Source: Acinetobacter rongchengensis (lineage in GTDB: Bacteria; Pseudomonadota; Gammaproteobacteria; Pseudomonadales; Moraxellaceae). Taken from it: a stretch of 64,000 nucleotides of DNA. A program made the translations under genes and the position numbers. Within the stretch, counting starts at the first letter, position 1; each line of letters opens with the position of its first letter. The stretch covers positions 1 through 64,000 of the forward strand of contig NZ_RAXT01000013.1 of the NCBI RefSeq assembly GCF_003611475.1, written 5' to 3'. The notes under the pieces are model-generated. The model did no database searches and was not told the origin of the DNA. It saw only the letters and a list, made by a program, of their open reading frames with translations. This document shows positions 19,974 to 29,335 of the stretch, piece after piece.

Positions 19974-21139
19974 GTGGCGTGAATTCACATCTTGAACATT
20001 TTTCGCAACAAATAGATGAATTAAAACAGCAAGGCAATTTGCGTCAATTTACGACCAATATTCAGCAGCAACGTTTTATCACTATTGATCATCATCAAAT
20101 GCTGAATTTAGCTTCTAATGATTATTTAGGTTTAGCTGCGGATGCTCAGTTGCGTGAACAATTCTTTGATGAAACACCGAATGCTCAGCGAAGGATGAGT
20201 TCGTCTTCATCTCGCTTGCTGACTGGAAATTTTCCTGAATATGAGCAATTAGAAGCACGTTTAAGTCAAGCTTTTCATGGGCGAGCAGCACTGCTATTTA
20301 ATAGTGGTTATCACATGAATATTGGTATTTTACCTGCATTAGCAGACAGTAAAACCTTGATTCTTGCAGATAAATTGATTCATGCCAGTATGATTGATGG
20401 GATTCGTTTATCGAAAGCCAAATATATACGTTATCGTCATAATGATTTGGCTCATCTCACTCAACTTTTACAGCAATATCATGATGATGCTGAATTTGAG
20501 CGAATGATCGTGGTAACTGAATCAATTTTTAGTATGGATGGTGATGAAACTGATTTGGCTGCATTGGTTCAGATAAAAAAACAATTTTCTAAAGTCATGT
20601 TATATGTTGATGAAGCACATGCAATTGGGGTTCGCGGTGTTCAGGGCTTAGGTTGCGCTGAACAGTATGCAGTGATTGATGATATTGATTTTTTAGTGGG
20701 TGCTTTAGGTAAAGCAATGGCATCGATTGGTGGTTATTTAATTTGCCATAGCGTTATCCGTGATTACTTGATTAATCGTATGCGTCCCTTGATTTTTAGT
20801 ACAGCTCAACCACCGATTTGTATGGCATGGACAGATTTTATTTTTCAAAAAGTACAGGCTTTAAATTCGCAACGTCAGCATTTACAGCAAATGAGTCAGT
20901 CCTTACAACAAGCTGTTCAAAAGAAAGGTTTTGATTGTCCATCGACTTCACATATCGTACCTGTGATTATTGGTGAATCGAGCAAAACTGTTGAAAAGGC
21001 CAAAGCCTTGCAAAAAGCGGGTTTTTACATCATGCCAGTACGGCCACCAACTGTGCCACAACATCGTTCACGTCTGCGTATTTCCTTAACAACGCAAATT
21101 TTACATGCTGACATTGATCAACTTGTGACTTTATTGTGA
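19970..21139 (+). CDS. bioF: 8-amino-7-oxononanoate synthase
   Basis: PLP-dependent condensation of pimeloyl-ACP and alanine. The 389 residues have the alpha-oxoamine synthase fold with [30 protein letters not shown] and the PLP lysine in [13 protein letters not shown]. The start overlaps the bioA stop as ATGA, indicating translational coupling. The gene lies within bioA-bioF-bioC-bioD. Confidence 0.96.
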   Translation: MSGVNSHLEHFSQQIDELKQQGNLRQFTTNIQQQRFITIDHHQMLNLASNDYLGLAADAQLREQFFDETPNAQRRMSSSSSRLLTGNFPEYEQLEARLSQAFHGRAALLFNSGYHMNIGILPALADSKTLILADKLIHASMIDGIRLSKAKYIRYRHNDLAHLTQLLQQYHDDAEFERMIVVTESIFSMDGDETDLAALVQIKKQFSKVMLYVDEAHAIGVRGVQGLGCAEQYAVIDDIDFLVGALGKAMASIGGYLICHSVIRDYLINRMRPLIFSTAQPPICMAWTDFIFQKVQALNSQRQHLQQMSQSLQQAVQKKGFDCPSTSHIVPVIIGESSKTVEKAKALQKAGFYIMPVRPPTVPQHRSRLRISLTTQILHADIDQLVTLL

Positions 21140-21154
21140 GGGCAGGTTAATACG

Positions 21155-21925
21155 ATGGATATTGATAAATCACAAGTGGCTTTGCGTTTTGCCCAAGCGG
21201 GAAAAAGTTATACTCAGCATGCTGTAGTGCAAAAGCAGATTGCACTACAGTTATTTAATTTAATTGTAAAATTTTACTCCAAAACCCATATCAAGTCTGT
21301 GTTTGAAATCGGTTGTGGTTCAGGAAACTTAACCCATCTTTTGATGCAAAATCTAAATATTCAACATTTGGTTCTCAATGATTTATATGTGCAAGTACAG
21401 CAACATTTTTCAACAGATCAAAAATTAGAGTGGTGCATTGGGGATATTGAACAACAAGACTTTCCACAGTATTTGGATTTGATTGTTTCGAGTTCTGCAT
21501 TGCAATGGATCGATGATCTAGAGGCAATTTTTCAAAAATCTTATCACAGTTTAAATCCTGATGGATATTTGTGTTTTTCGACCTTTGGACAAAAAAATTT
21601 ACAGGAAATTAAGGCCTTAACTGGACAAGGTTTGACTTATTTATCAATTGAAACGATTCAAGAAAAATTACGGAATAGTGGTTTTGAGGTCTTATATTTG
21701 TCAGAGCAAGTAGAGCATTTAAACTTTCAGTATCCCAAACAAGTTTTACAGCATTTAAAGGCGACGGGTGTTACAGCAACAGCTTCAAACTTCCGTTGGA
21801 CAAAACAAACGCTACAAGATTTTTATTCGAATTATCAAAAATTTATGCATCAAGATAAGTCTGGAGAAACTTTTTATTCACTGACTTATCATCCAATTTA
21901 TTGTATCGCTCGGAGAACACCATGA
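21155..21925 (+). CDS. bioC: Malonyl-ACP O-methyltransferase BioC
   Basis: Methylates malonyl-ACP with S-adenosylmethionine so that fatty acid synthesis can build the pimelate chain. It is a 256-residue class I methyltransferase: RFAQAGKSYTQHAVVQ at the N-terminus, SAM motif FEIGCGSGNLTHLL near residue 50, and the BioC-typical SSSALQWIDD segment. It is placed between bioF (15 bp upstream) and bioD (4 bp overlap). Confidence 0.93.
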   Translation: MDIDKSQVALRFAQAGKSYTQHAVVQKQIALQLFNLIVKFYSKTHIKSVFEIGCGSGNLTHLLMQNLNIQHLVLNDLYVQVQQHFSTDQKLEWCIGDIEQQDFPQYLDLIVSSSALQWIDDLEAIFQKSYHSLNPDGYLCFSTFGQKNLQEIKALTGQGLTYLSIETIQEKLRNSGFEVLYLSEQVEHLNFQYPKQVLQHLKATGVTATASNFRWTKQTLQDFYSNYQKFMHQDKSGETFYSLTYHPIYCIARRTP

Positions 21926-22566
21926 CCGCATCCATTTATTTTATTAGTGGGATCGATACTGGAATTGGTAAGACCTATACCACGGGGTATTTAGCCAAGT
22001 TGTGGAATGAGCAGGGGAAGAAAACCATCACCCAAAAGTTGATTCAAACGGGCAATATTGATATTTCAGAAGATATTGAACAACATCGTCAAATTATGGG
22101 AATGGGGTGGTTTCCTGAAGATGAAACTAAACTGACCATGCCTGAAATTTTTACTTATCCAGCTTCTCCGCATTTGGCGACCAAAATCGATGGTCGTGAA
22201 ATTGATTTTCAAAAAATTGAAAATGCGACGCAACAACTCGCTGAAAAATATCAAGTTGTTTTGCTGGAAGGAGCGGGTGGATTAATGGTTCCACTGACAA
22301 CTGACTTATTAACCATTGATTATATTGTAGAAAAAAAGTTTCCTGTCATTCTTGTCAGTTCAGGCAGATTGGGAAGCATTAACCATACTATTTTAAGTTT
22401 GGAAGCTTTAAAGAGTCGTGGTTTAGCATTGTATGCTTTGGCCTATAATTTAAATGATGAATCGCAAGATGCACTGATTTCGCAAGATACGGCTCAGTTT
22501 TTAAAGTCATATTTAGCAAAACATTTTCCAGATACGCTGTGGATTGATATTCCTGTTTTAAAATAA
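21922..22566 (+). CDS. bioD: Dethiobiotin synthetase
   Basis: ATP-dependent closure of the ureido ring from 7,8-diaminononanoate. The start ATG at 21922 overlaps the bioC stop (ATGA) and has a CGGAGA site upstream; an earlier in-frame ATG at 21901 lies inside bioC and is less likely. The 214 residues carry P-loop GIDTGIGKT, the catalytic lysine region, and LLEGAGGLMVPL. It is the last gene of the operon. bioB is not in the window. Confidence 0.95.
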   Translation: MTASIYFISGIDTGIGKTYTTGYLAKLWNEQGKKTITQKLIQTGNIDISEDIEQHRQIMGMGWFPEDETKLTMPEIFTYPASPHLATKIDGREIDFQKIENATQQLAEKYQVVLLEGAGGLMVPLTTDLLTIDYIVEKKFPVILVSSGRLGSINHTILSLEALKSRGLALYALAYNLNDESQDALISQDTAQFLKSYLAKHFPDTLWIDIPVLK

Positions 22567-22573
22567 GCATTGA

Positions 22574-23008
22574 TCAAAATGATTGTTTTGGGTAGATGTA
22601 TTTACGATAGATGGGTAGAAGAATCGGTAGTAATAAGAAATGAATTAAACTGGTTATCCAAGTGATGATAATCAGTGCTGCGATGTATGGTGGTACATCA
22701 ATTGCCCAAACAAAACTGAGTAGTGGTAACAGAATCGGTAAAATTGAACAAAAGGCAAAACTGATAAAAGGATGTTTTGCTGAATATTTTGAACAGAATA
22801 AGAAAGCGTAGCTTGCCATCCAAATACTATAAATAAAACAAGCTTGTAGAATTTCAGACATTGGATAGTTATTGTGTATTTGTAAAGACAATATTTCAGC
22901 ATTATCAATCTGTTCTTGCGTAGGAAATTGACCTTGATAAGCAATATAAGCACATACTGCTAACCAAATAAGTAGCAGTGGAATCAATATAAAATATCTT
23001 TTATTCAT
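22574..23008 (-). CDS. Small polytopic membrane protein of unknown function
   Basis: 144 residues with four hydrophobic segments (about 5-24, 55-75, 82-102, 108-130) and a basic C-terminus (IYRKYIYPKQSF). I do not recognise a family. It is convergent with bioD, the stops being only 8 bp apart with no hairpin between them, so transcripts from the two strands overlap. It is probably a real gene because the frame is clean and the membrane pattern consistent. Confidence 0.55.
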   Translation of the reverse strand: MNKRYFILIPLLLIWLAVCAYIAYQGQFPTQEQIDNAEILSLQIHNNYPMSEILQACFIYSIWMASYAFLFCSKYSAKHPFISFAFCSILPILLPLLSFVWAIDVPPYIAALIIITWITSLIHFLLLPILLPIYRKYIYPKQSF

Positions 23009-23220
23009 CTTCTTTATTTTTGGTTAATAAATAATCACTATAAAAATAGTGAGTTTTGAATGCAAGTTTTATCAGGCTTTGTTCTGTATGTATTCAGTTT
23101 AAAAGTCGTAATTTCTGTAATGAAGCATATTTTTGGAATATTTGATGTTATTTCTAAAGTGATAAAATTTATTTAAAAACAAAGTATGAATTTGGTTTTG
23201 AAAAATAATCTGATAATAAA

Positions 23221-23250
23221 AAACGCTAACAAACTGAATTGTTAGCGTTT
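23221..23250 (-). terminator. Intrinsic terminator of the exb operon
   Basis: The perfect 12 bp stem AAACGCTAACAA-ACTGAA-TTGTTAGCGTTT has T-runs on both sides. It lies 19 bp past the stop of the second exbD gene. Confidence 0.9.
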
Positions 23251-23268
23251 TTATTTGCTCATTGCAGC

Positions 23269-23691
23269 TTAATTTTCATTGGCTGCGATACCAATCTTTT
23301 TCACATTTAAGCGTTGAGCAGCGGCCATGACCATTGCAACATCTTTATATTCAGACATTTTATCAGGTTGTACTTTAATTTGATCTTGATCAGATTTTTG
23401 TGCAACACCTGCAAATAAAACTTCTAAAGCTTGTTTGTTTTCAACAGGCTGGCCATTCCAAAAGAGTTTACCTTGCGCATCAATACGTAATGTAATGGGT
23501 TCAGGTGGTTTCTCATTGGTTGGCGGTGGTGGTGCTCCGTTAGGTAAATCAATATTAATTGAGTTATTCGGAATTGGAATGGTGATAATAAACATGATCA
23601 ACAATACCAACATCACGTCAATAAGAGGAGTCATATTGACGTCTAACATCACATCATCATCGTCTTTATTGGAACCTACATTCATACCCAT
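23269..23691 (-). CDS. exbD: ExbD/TolR-family energy transducer, copy 2
   Basis: A 140-residue proton-channel partner of ExbB. A single N-terminal membrane helix (LIDVMLVLLIMFIITIPI) carries the conserved channel aspartate in the VNMTPLIDVML motif, and a periplasmic domain follows. It is the second of two tandem exbD genes, a pattern known from Xanthomonas-type TonB loci in which ExbD2 is needed only for some substrates. It lies 21 bp downstream of the first copy and is last in tonB-exbB-exbD-exbD. Confidence 0.9.
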   Translation of the reverse strand: MGMNVGSNKDDDDVMLDVNMTPLIDVMLVLLIMFIITIPIPNNSINIDLPNGAPPPPTNEKPPEPITLRIDAQGKLFWNGQPVENKQALEVLFAGVAQKSDQDQIKVQPDKMSEYKDVAMVMAAAQRLNVKKIGIAANEN

Positions 23692-23712
23692 AAGTTGTTC
23701 CTTCTTATCCGA

Positions 23713-24138
23713 TTATGGTGCAGCAACAGGTGTAGTGACAAATGCAATTTTGCCAATACCCGCCTGTTGAGTTGCACTGATGACTTCATCAATCGCTTCA
23801 TATTTGGTGACTTGGTCACCACGAATATGAACCTCAGGTTGTGGGCGTTTTTGCGCCTCGACCTGTAAACGACTAATCAATGTACTTTTATCTGCGATAT
23901 ATTTTTCATTCCAAAAAATATCTCCAGCCTTATTCACAGCGATTTGAATATTGATCGGCTTGGTTACATAAGGAACGTTTTTTTCCTCAGGTAACTTGAC
24001 TGGAACTGTATGAATCGCAACAGGTACCGTAATTAAAAAGATAATCAGCAATACCAACATAATATCAACCAATGGTGTGGTATTAATGGCTGAAATTACA
24101 TCATCTTCGTCACCATCTGAATTGATCATCATTCCCAT
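23713..24138 (-). CDS. exbD: ExbD/TolR-family energy transducer, copy 1
   Basis: 141 residues with the same layout as the downstream copy: cytoplasmic N-terminus, one membrane helix with the channel aspartate in AINTTPLVDIMLVLLI, and a periplasmic domain. The two copies are clearly diverged in the periplasmic part, so this is an old duplication. It lies 14 bp after exbB. Confidence 0.92.
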   Translation of the reverse strand: MGMMINSDGDEDDVISAINTTPLVDIMLVLLIIFLITVPVAIHTVPVKLPEEKNVPYVTKPINIQIAVNKAGDIFWNEKYIADKSTLISRLQVEAQKRPQPEVHIRGDQVTKYEAIDEVISATQQAGIGKIAFVTTPVAAP

Positions 24139-24152
24139 GGCTGATGCCTCGC

Positions 24153-25022
24153 TTATTTAATTTCGTTATTTTTAGTGCTATCGTTTTTGATTTCACCGCT
24201 TAATAAAACAGTATGTAAATCAGAACCAAAAGTACGAACATTATCTAATACAGCTTTGTTACGACGCGTTAACCAGTTGTAACCCAGTACCGCTGGAACA
24301 GCGACTGCAAGACCAATTGCTGTCATAATTAAAGCTTCACCTACAGGGCCAGCCACTTTATCGATAGATGCTTGACCTGAAATACCAATTGCAGTTAAGG
24401 CATGATAAATACCCCAAACAGTACCGAATAATCCAACGAATGGTGCAGTTGAACCTACTGTTGCTAAGAATGCTAAACCACCGCTTAAATGACTTTGGAT
24501 TTTATCAATCGCACGTTGAATAGAAATCGTTACCCAAGTATTGAAATCAATACGTTCTAGTAAATTACCACCATGTTTTTTGGTTGAATTAATGCCTTTT
24601 TCAGCAATGAAACGATAAGCACTTTCTTCTGCGAGCGTTTCAGCAGCACTGTCAATAGAAGCTGCTTCCCAAAATTTTGCTTCAGCTTCTTTACCTTGGC
24701 GTTTAATTTTTGCTTGTTGAATAAACTTAGTCACCATAATGTACCAAGTACCAATCGACATAAGTACCAAAATAAATAAGGTAGACTTTGCAACGATGTC
24801 ACCTTCACGCCACAATGCTTCTAAACCATAAGGGTTATGGGTAGGTGCTGCCGCAGGTTTTGGTGGTGGCGTGTGTATTTCACTATTTGTTGTTGCTGCA
24901 GGTGCAGTCGCAGGTGTTGCTGCTGATTCTTCAGCAAAAGCTGAATGAATTGGAAGTAATGTACTCGCAGCTAAAATTGTTGCTGAAGCAAATAGTTGAG
25001 CAGGTTTCATCATTTTATTCAT
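24153..25022 (-). CDS. exbB: ExbB/MotA/TolQ proton channel protein with signal-like N-terminus
   Basis: A 289-residue inner-membrane protein that forms the proton-motive pentamer driving TonB. The core has three membrane helices (about 70-92, 190-215, 230-255) and the family block GLFGTVWGIYHAL. An N-terminal extension of some 65 residues begins with a signal-like hydrophobic stretch ending in SAFAEE and continues as an Ala/Pro-rich periplasmic segment, as in the longer Pseudomonas-type ExbB proteins. It follows tonB by 31 bp. Confidence 0.92.
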   Translation of the reverse strand: MNKMMKPAQLFASATILAASTLLPIHSAFAEESAATPATAPAATTNSEIHTPPPKPAAAPTHNPYGLEALWREGDIVAKSTLFILVLMSIGTWYIMVTKFIQQAKIKRQGKEAEAKFWEAASIDSAAETLAEESAYRFIAEKGINSTKKHGGNLLERIDFNTWVTISIQRAIDKIQSHLSGGLAFLATVGSTAPFVGLFGTVWGIYHALTAIGISGQASIDKVAGPVGEALIMTAIGLAVAVPAVLGYNWLTRRNKAVLDNVRTFGSDLHTVLLSGEIKNDSTKNNEIK

Positions 25023-25053
25023 TCATAATCTCCAAAATTTTTTATGCAATTCA

Positions 25054-25740
25054 TTAATTCAGTACAAATTCATAAGGAATGTCATACCAAGATTCTTGAG
25101 GTTCACCATTTTTCATTGCAGGTTTGAAAGTACATAAGCTAAATGCTTTTAATGCTGCTTTATCGAGAGATTTTGCACCACTTTGTTTTTTAACTTTAGC
25201 TTCTTTCACTTTACCGTCAGTACCTACGTAAACTGAGATCAACACTTCACCTTGTTCCTCATTCTGTAATGCTTCGCGAGGGTAGTCAGGTCTTTTGCAT
25301 CCAGCTTCACCGCCAGATACACCACGTGTTTCACCAGCCGGTTTAACTGGTTCAGGGTCAGCCTTTTTCACAGGTGCAGGATCTGTATTCTGAATAGGGT
25401 TTGGACTATCAGATACAACTTGTTGAGTTGCTTTGACAGGTTGTGTTGTTTGAGTTTTTTCCACCTGTTTTATAACAGGTTTTGGATCAGGTGTTTGCAG
25501 TACTTTATCGACAAGCTTTGGTGGCTCAGGTGGAGTTTCGATTGGTTTTGGTTTGGGTGGCTCAGGTTTTTTGTCCTGAATAATCAGTAATTCAACAGGC
25601 TGTTCTACTGGTTTTTCACCATTTTTAGCTAAGCCTGTAATTAACCCATAGAGAACGATTAGATGCAGTAATATTACTACTCCAATACCAATCAGGCGTT
25701 TGGCAGAGTTATTTTCTAAATCTGAAAAATTCGTGCCCAT
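25054..25740 (-). CDS. tonB: TonB energy-transducing protein
   Basis: 228 residues from the ATG at 25740, chosen because AGGAG lies five bases upstream; the frame opens at 25764. There is a single N-terminal membrane helix (RLIGIGVVILLHLIVLYGLITGL), a long proline/lysine-rich periplasm-spanning section with EPPKPKP-type repeats, and a C-terminal TonB domain (YPREALQNEEQGEVLISVYVGTDGKVKEAKVKKQSG). It transmits the proton-motive force to outer-membrane receptors, most likely the adjacent one at 25892-28606. No Fur box is visible upstream. Confidence 0.93.
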   Translation of the reverse strand: MGTNFSDLENNSAKRLIGIGVVILLHLIVLYGLITGLAKNGEKPVEQPVELLIIQDKKPEPPKPKPIETPPEPPKLVDKVLQTPDPKPVIKQVEKTQTTQPVKATQQVVSDSPNPIQNTDPAPVKKADPEPVKPAGETRGVSGGEAGCKRPDYPREALQNEEQGEVLISVYVGTDGKVKEAKVKKQSGAKSLDKAALKAFSLCTFKPAMKNGEPQESWYDIPYEFVLN

Positions 25741-25844
25741 TGTTACTCCTGAAATGAGAGACAAACAATCAATAGTAAAAGTGAGACTATTTAAAAAATT
25801 GTTATTTCAATTCTGTTGTTTGGCTTAAGTGAAGTATTTAAATC

Positions 25845-25882
25845 TTGCAAACACCACCTAGATATTTAGGCGATGTTTGCAA
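25845..25882 (-). terminator. Stem-loop between receptor and tonB, possible weak terminator
   Basis: TTGCAAACA...CCTA pairs with TAGG...TGTTTGCAA around a six-base loop, with an internal mismatch region. It begins 10 bp past the receptor stop. The minus-strand sequence after it is only moderately T-rich, so partial read-through into tonB or mRNA 3'-end protection is as likely as full termination. Confidence 0.4.
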
Positions 25883-25891
25883 AACTCCCAT

Positions 25892-28606
25892 TTAGAACTT
25901 GTAAGTACCTCTTACGAAATACGCACGTCCTACTGGATCTGTATAGCGAGGGTCATAACCGTATTGGAAATTATCTGTTACGTTAGACGCTGAAGGTTCT
26001 TCATCAAAGATGTTTTTGATGCCTGCAGTCACTTCAAGATTTTTAAATCCACTATACGTACCAGAAATGTTGTATAGGGTGTAATCACTTACACGGTGAT
26101 TGTCATATTTCTCATCACCTGTTGTGTTTTGGTCTTTATAGCCACGCGTAAATTGTTGTTCAAAAACCATTTTCCAGTTTTCATAGCTCCAATTTACATT
26201 CGCAACATGTTTCCATCGAACGATTGCTGGGTCATCATAAGTACCAACAATACCTTCCCATTTTCCACCTTTTTCATCTTGGCGATCATACTTCATGATG
26301 TATGTACCATCGATGCCAAAACCAAAACGACCTGTTTTAGTTGTTGGAGCAAGATAGTTTAGACTTAAATCTACACCTTCAGTTTTGATGCCACCCATAT
26401 TCACTAATGTGGTGTTTACATACTTAATACGACCATCGGTATCACGAATGAAACGATCTGAATATTTGTCTGGATCATCAAAAATCATAGCGTCGCTGAT
26501 TGTAGAAATCAGGTTATCTACTTCAATATTGTAATAATCTGCAGTGAATACTAGGTTTTTGATTGGCTCTAAAACAAAACCAGCTGTATATGATGTTGAT
26601 TCTTCAGGTTGCAAATCAGGTGAACCGCCTTGCATACGTTTGAATTGAACATTACATTCAGTTTGGTATTGTGGGGAAGTCGCTGTACCACCTGGGCAGA
26701 GCACAGGGTCATTATATTTAGAACCTGTATAAGTTTCGCTCTGTGGTGCATTGATGTCATATAAGCTTGGTGCACGGAAACCAGTACTATATGAAGTACG
26801 GAACATCAACTCTTTCATTGGTTCCCAACGGAACGCAATTTTCGGGTTAAAAGTATCACCAAAGTCGCTGTAATCATCATAACGTGCAGCAAGTTGGGCT
26901 TCCAAATTCGCTAAGATCGGAATATGGAACTCAGTGAATAGCGCTGAGATATCACGATCACCTTCACTGATCGGTTTATTTGGGTCAATACCGCTACTTG
27001 GCACTTGGCTAACAATTGCTGAATTAACTTTTTGATCCCATTCTTGTTTAGTGAAGCTACCACCAAACGCAAAACCAACCTCACCCGCTGGCAGGGTGTA
27101 AATAGGACGAGATACAGTAAAATCAGCAGTTGTTGATTTTAGTTTACCTTTATTGGTGTCACCATTAACTTCAAAAGACTTCCAAAGATTTGAATCAGCT
27201 GAAGCACCGAATGGGTTGATTGAACCATCATTGAGTGCAGCTTGAAGGTTTGAGCGGTTTAGATAACCACCAGCAAAACTATCAGTTGCTTCACTTTGCG
27301 CATAAGTTACGCCACCATTCATATCCCAACCGTACGCTTCCCCCTCAACACCTGCAAAAATACGGTGTGAGTCGGTAGTGGTTTCGCTCATACGGTTGCC
27401 CGCTTGAGAACGTAGATAAAGTTGAATAGGCTTTCCGCTAATTCCATCTACACCAGGTGTGATGCCTTGACCAGGATAGTATTGGCTTGAAGATGGAAGT
27501 GATACTGAACGGCTGTAAACATCAGGTGCAATTGAGGTCGCTACTTTATTGCGCGAGAAAATATATTCGCCAACAAGATTGAACGTATCAGATAGTTTGA
27601 ATGTACCACGACCTAAAGCAGAAACAGTCTCAGTTTTAGGTGTAATACCAATCAGTGCTTGAGTATTTAAGTAACACAATCCACCATCTGCGACGACATT
27701 TGGTGCGTTATTACAATTACTGTCGCCATAAGGATTGGCAAGAAGACCAGTAGGTTTGCCATCTTTATCTAGAGGGCCACCATTTGGATCGTAAAAGTTT
27801 GCAGGGAAACCATTTGCAGAACTTGCATCTAAGCCAAGTTCTGGAAGGACACCACCACGACGGCTGACTTTACGGTCTTTTGCCATGATATTGTTTGTTC
27901 TACGATAATCAACAACACCGTAGATATTGAAACCTTGTTCGTCAAGGTCACCATAACCACCAAAGATTGAAATATCTTGTTGATCTCCACCAGATTCTTC
28001 AGGTTGAAGAGCACCAGCACTGATACTTAATCCTTCAAAAGATTTCTTGGTGATAAAGTTGATTACCCCAGCAATCGCATCAGCACCGTAAACAGCAGAT
28101 GCGCCATCACGTAAGATTTCAACACGCTCTACCATTGCCATTGGAATGATATTGAGGTTAGTGGTTGATGTACTGAAAGGACTATATGCTAAACGGCGGC
28201 CATTGAGTAAAACCAAAGTTTTATCTGTACCTAAAGCACGTAAGTTTGCGGATGAACCTTCAGTATTACTTGCCCCTACGTTTTGTGAAGTTGTGAAACC
28301 TGCTTGGTTTGCACTGACTTTCGTCAGTGCTTCTTCAACAGTGGTAATCCCTTGTTTCGCTAAATCTTCACCCTTTAAAATGGTGATCGGTGATGCACTT
28401 TGAGCTGCGACCCCTTTAATTGACGACCCCGTTACAGTCACTTTTGCGACTTTTGTTGGTTGATTTGTTTCTTCTGCTTCCGCAGCGTGAGCTAGCGACA
28501 GACACATCATACTTAAACTAAGCGCGCTTAATTTAAGTAACGATTTGCCAATCGTTGGCGATCCCAAAGAACGAACAGCGTTGTTCATTTTCATATTTTG
28601 AAACAT
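25892..28606 (-). CDS. TonB-dependent outer-membrane receptor
   Basis: A 904-residue receptor. The signal peptide ends in SLAHA near residue 42. A putative TonB box (AKVTVTG) and a plug domain follow (about 55-190; LRALGTDKTLVLLNGRRLAYSPF, VERVEILRDGASAVYGADAIAGVINFITKK), then a 22-strand barrel ending in the terminal aromatic RAYFVRGTYKF. It lacks the N-terminal STN signalling domain. The substrate is not readable. The plug type is common among receptors for peptides, sugars and other non-siderophore ligands, no Fur box is visible upstream, and the divergent locus is a peptide ABC system. Peptide uptake is therefore my inference. Confidence 0.9.
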   Translation of the reverse strand: MFQNMKMNNAVRSLGSPTIGKSLLKLSALSLSMMCLSLAHAAEAEETNQPTKVAKVTVTGSSIKGVAAQSASPITILKGEDLAKQGITTVEEALTKVSANQAGFTTSQNVGASNTEGSSANLRALGTDKTLVLLNGRRLAYSPFSTSTTNLNIIPMAMVERVEILRDGASAVYGADAIAGVINFITKKSFEGLSISAGALQPEESGGDQQDISIFGGYGDLDEQGFNIYGVVDYRRTNNIMAKDRKVSRRGGVLPELGLDASSANGFPANFYDPNGGPLDKDGKPTGLLANPYGDSNCNNAPNVVADGGLCYLNTQALIGITPKTETVSALGRGTFKLSDTFNLVGEYIFSRNKVATSIAPDVYSRSVSLPSSSQYYPGQGITPGVDGISGKPIQLYLRSQAGNRMSETTTDSHRIFAGVEGEAYGWDMNGGVTYAQSEATDSFAGGYLNRSNLQAALNDGSINPFGASADSNLWKSFEVNGDTNKGKLKSTTADFTVSRPIYTLPAGEVGFAFGGSFTKQEWDQKVNSAIVSQVPSSGIDPNKPISEGDRDISALFTEFHIPILANLEAQLAARYDDYSDFGDTFNPKIAFRWEPMKELMFRTSYSTGFRAPSLYDINAPQSETYTGSKYNDPVLCPGGTATSPQYQTECNVQFKRMQGGSPDLQPEESTSYTAGFVLEPIKNLVFTADYYNIEVDNLISTISDAMIFDDPDKYSDRFIRDTDGRIKYVNTTLVNMGGIKTEGVDLSLNYLAPTTKTGRFGFGIDGTYIMKYDRQDEKGGKWEGIVGTYDDPAIVRWKHVANVNWSYENWKMVFEQQFTRGYKDQNTTGDEKYDNHRVSDYTLYNISGTYSGFKNLEVTAGIKNIFDEEPSASNVTDNFQYGYDPRYTDPVGRAYFVRGTYKF

Positions 28607-29335
28607 CCTTTTTTGTTGTACTTAGCGATATTGCTGCATTGCCTTCTAGCAATTCAAGTGCCAACTATATAATTATATGTTTTAAAAATATACAATATAT
28701 TGATAAAAATTTACGTTATTAGTGTTGAATATCCTTATTCATTCGTGACTTGATAGTTGAAAAAAATGTTTGGAATTAATTTAAAAGAATGTTAAAGCAG
28801 TATTAAGAAATGGTTAAAAAATGATCAATTGGCTATATTTTAGTGCATTTTTTATTCATTTATCGGTTTGTTTAATATATTTTATACGATGCATAATTTA
28901 TTTTTATGTGTTACGGTAAATTGATTAATTATTTATAATCAATCTATTGTGTGTATAAAATATAGTCTTTGATAAAATAAATGGGCAATTTTGAAACATC
29001 AGTGTATTTTAATTGTGCATTATGAATTGTTTTGATATTGGTTATCTGAATTTAATATTTAGGTGAAAACTATAGGAATCGATAGGATGTCGATACATGA
29101 TAAATAACTAATTAATGTGGTAATTTTACGGTAAAAGGAAATTAAATTTAGCCCCAATTAGGAGTAGTGGCATGAAATTAGCTTTGCATTTAGGACTGTT
29201 CTATTGTCCAATTTTTCACTATTGTTAAATTAGCACTGCAGCAAAATTCAAGACGTAGTGAATTACAGGATGACAAACAAAGTAAAAAGTTCTGTCAAAA
29301 CATAATCTTATTTTATAAAAAATGTAGGTACGAAT
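28607..29335. other. 729 bp AT-rich divergent control region
   Basis: Lies between the receptor (minus) and the peptide-transport operon (plus). The part from about 28680 to 29100 is very AT-rich with no ORF I would defend. The last 180 bp hold a short ORF with a good ribosome-binding site (separate entry). Both operons must be driven from here. I saw no Fur-type palindrome. Confidence 0.45.
29172..29228 (+). CDS. Possible 18-codon leader peptide upstream of peptide-transport operon
   Basis: The ORF MKLALHLGLFYCPIFHYC begins at an ATG preceded by AGGAG at 29160-29164, the best ribosome-binding site in this region. It ends 107 bp before the first substrate-binding protein gene, whose own start is a weak TTG. 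The peptide contains two Cys, two His and several aromatic residues. It may be a translated leader that controls the operon, or a degenerate remnant of a longer gene. I see no terminator/antiterminator pair after it. Evidence is the start context only. Confidence 0.35.
   Translation: MKLALHLGLFYCPIFHYC

Noticed and set aside
25741-25891. A Fur box before tonB or the receptor, which would suggest iron uptake.
   Set aside because: No GATAATGATTATC-like palindrome is visible there or in 28607-28750.
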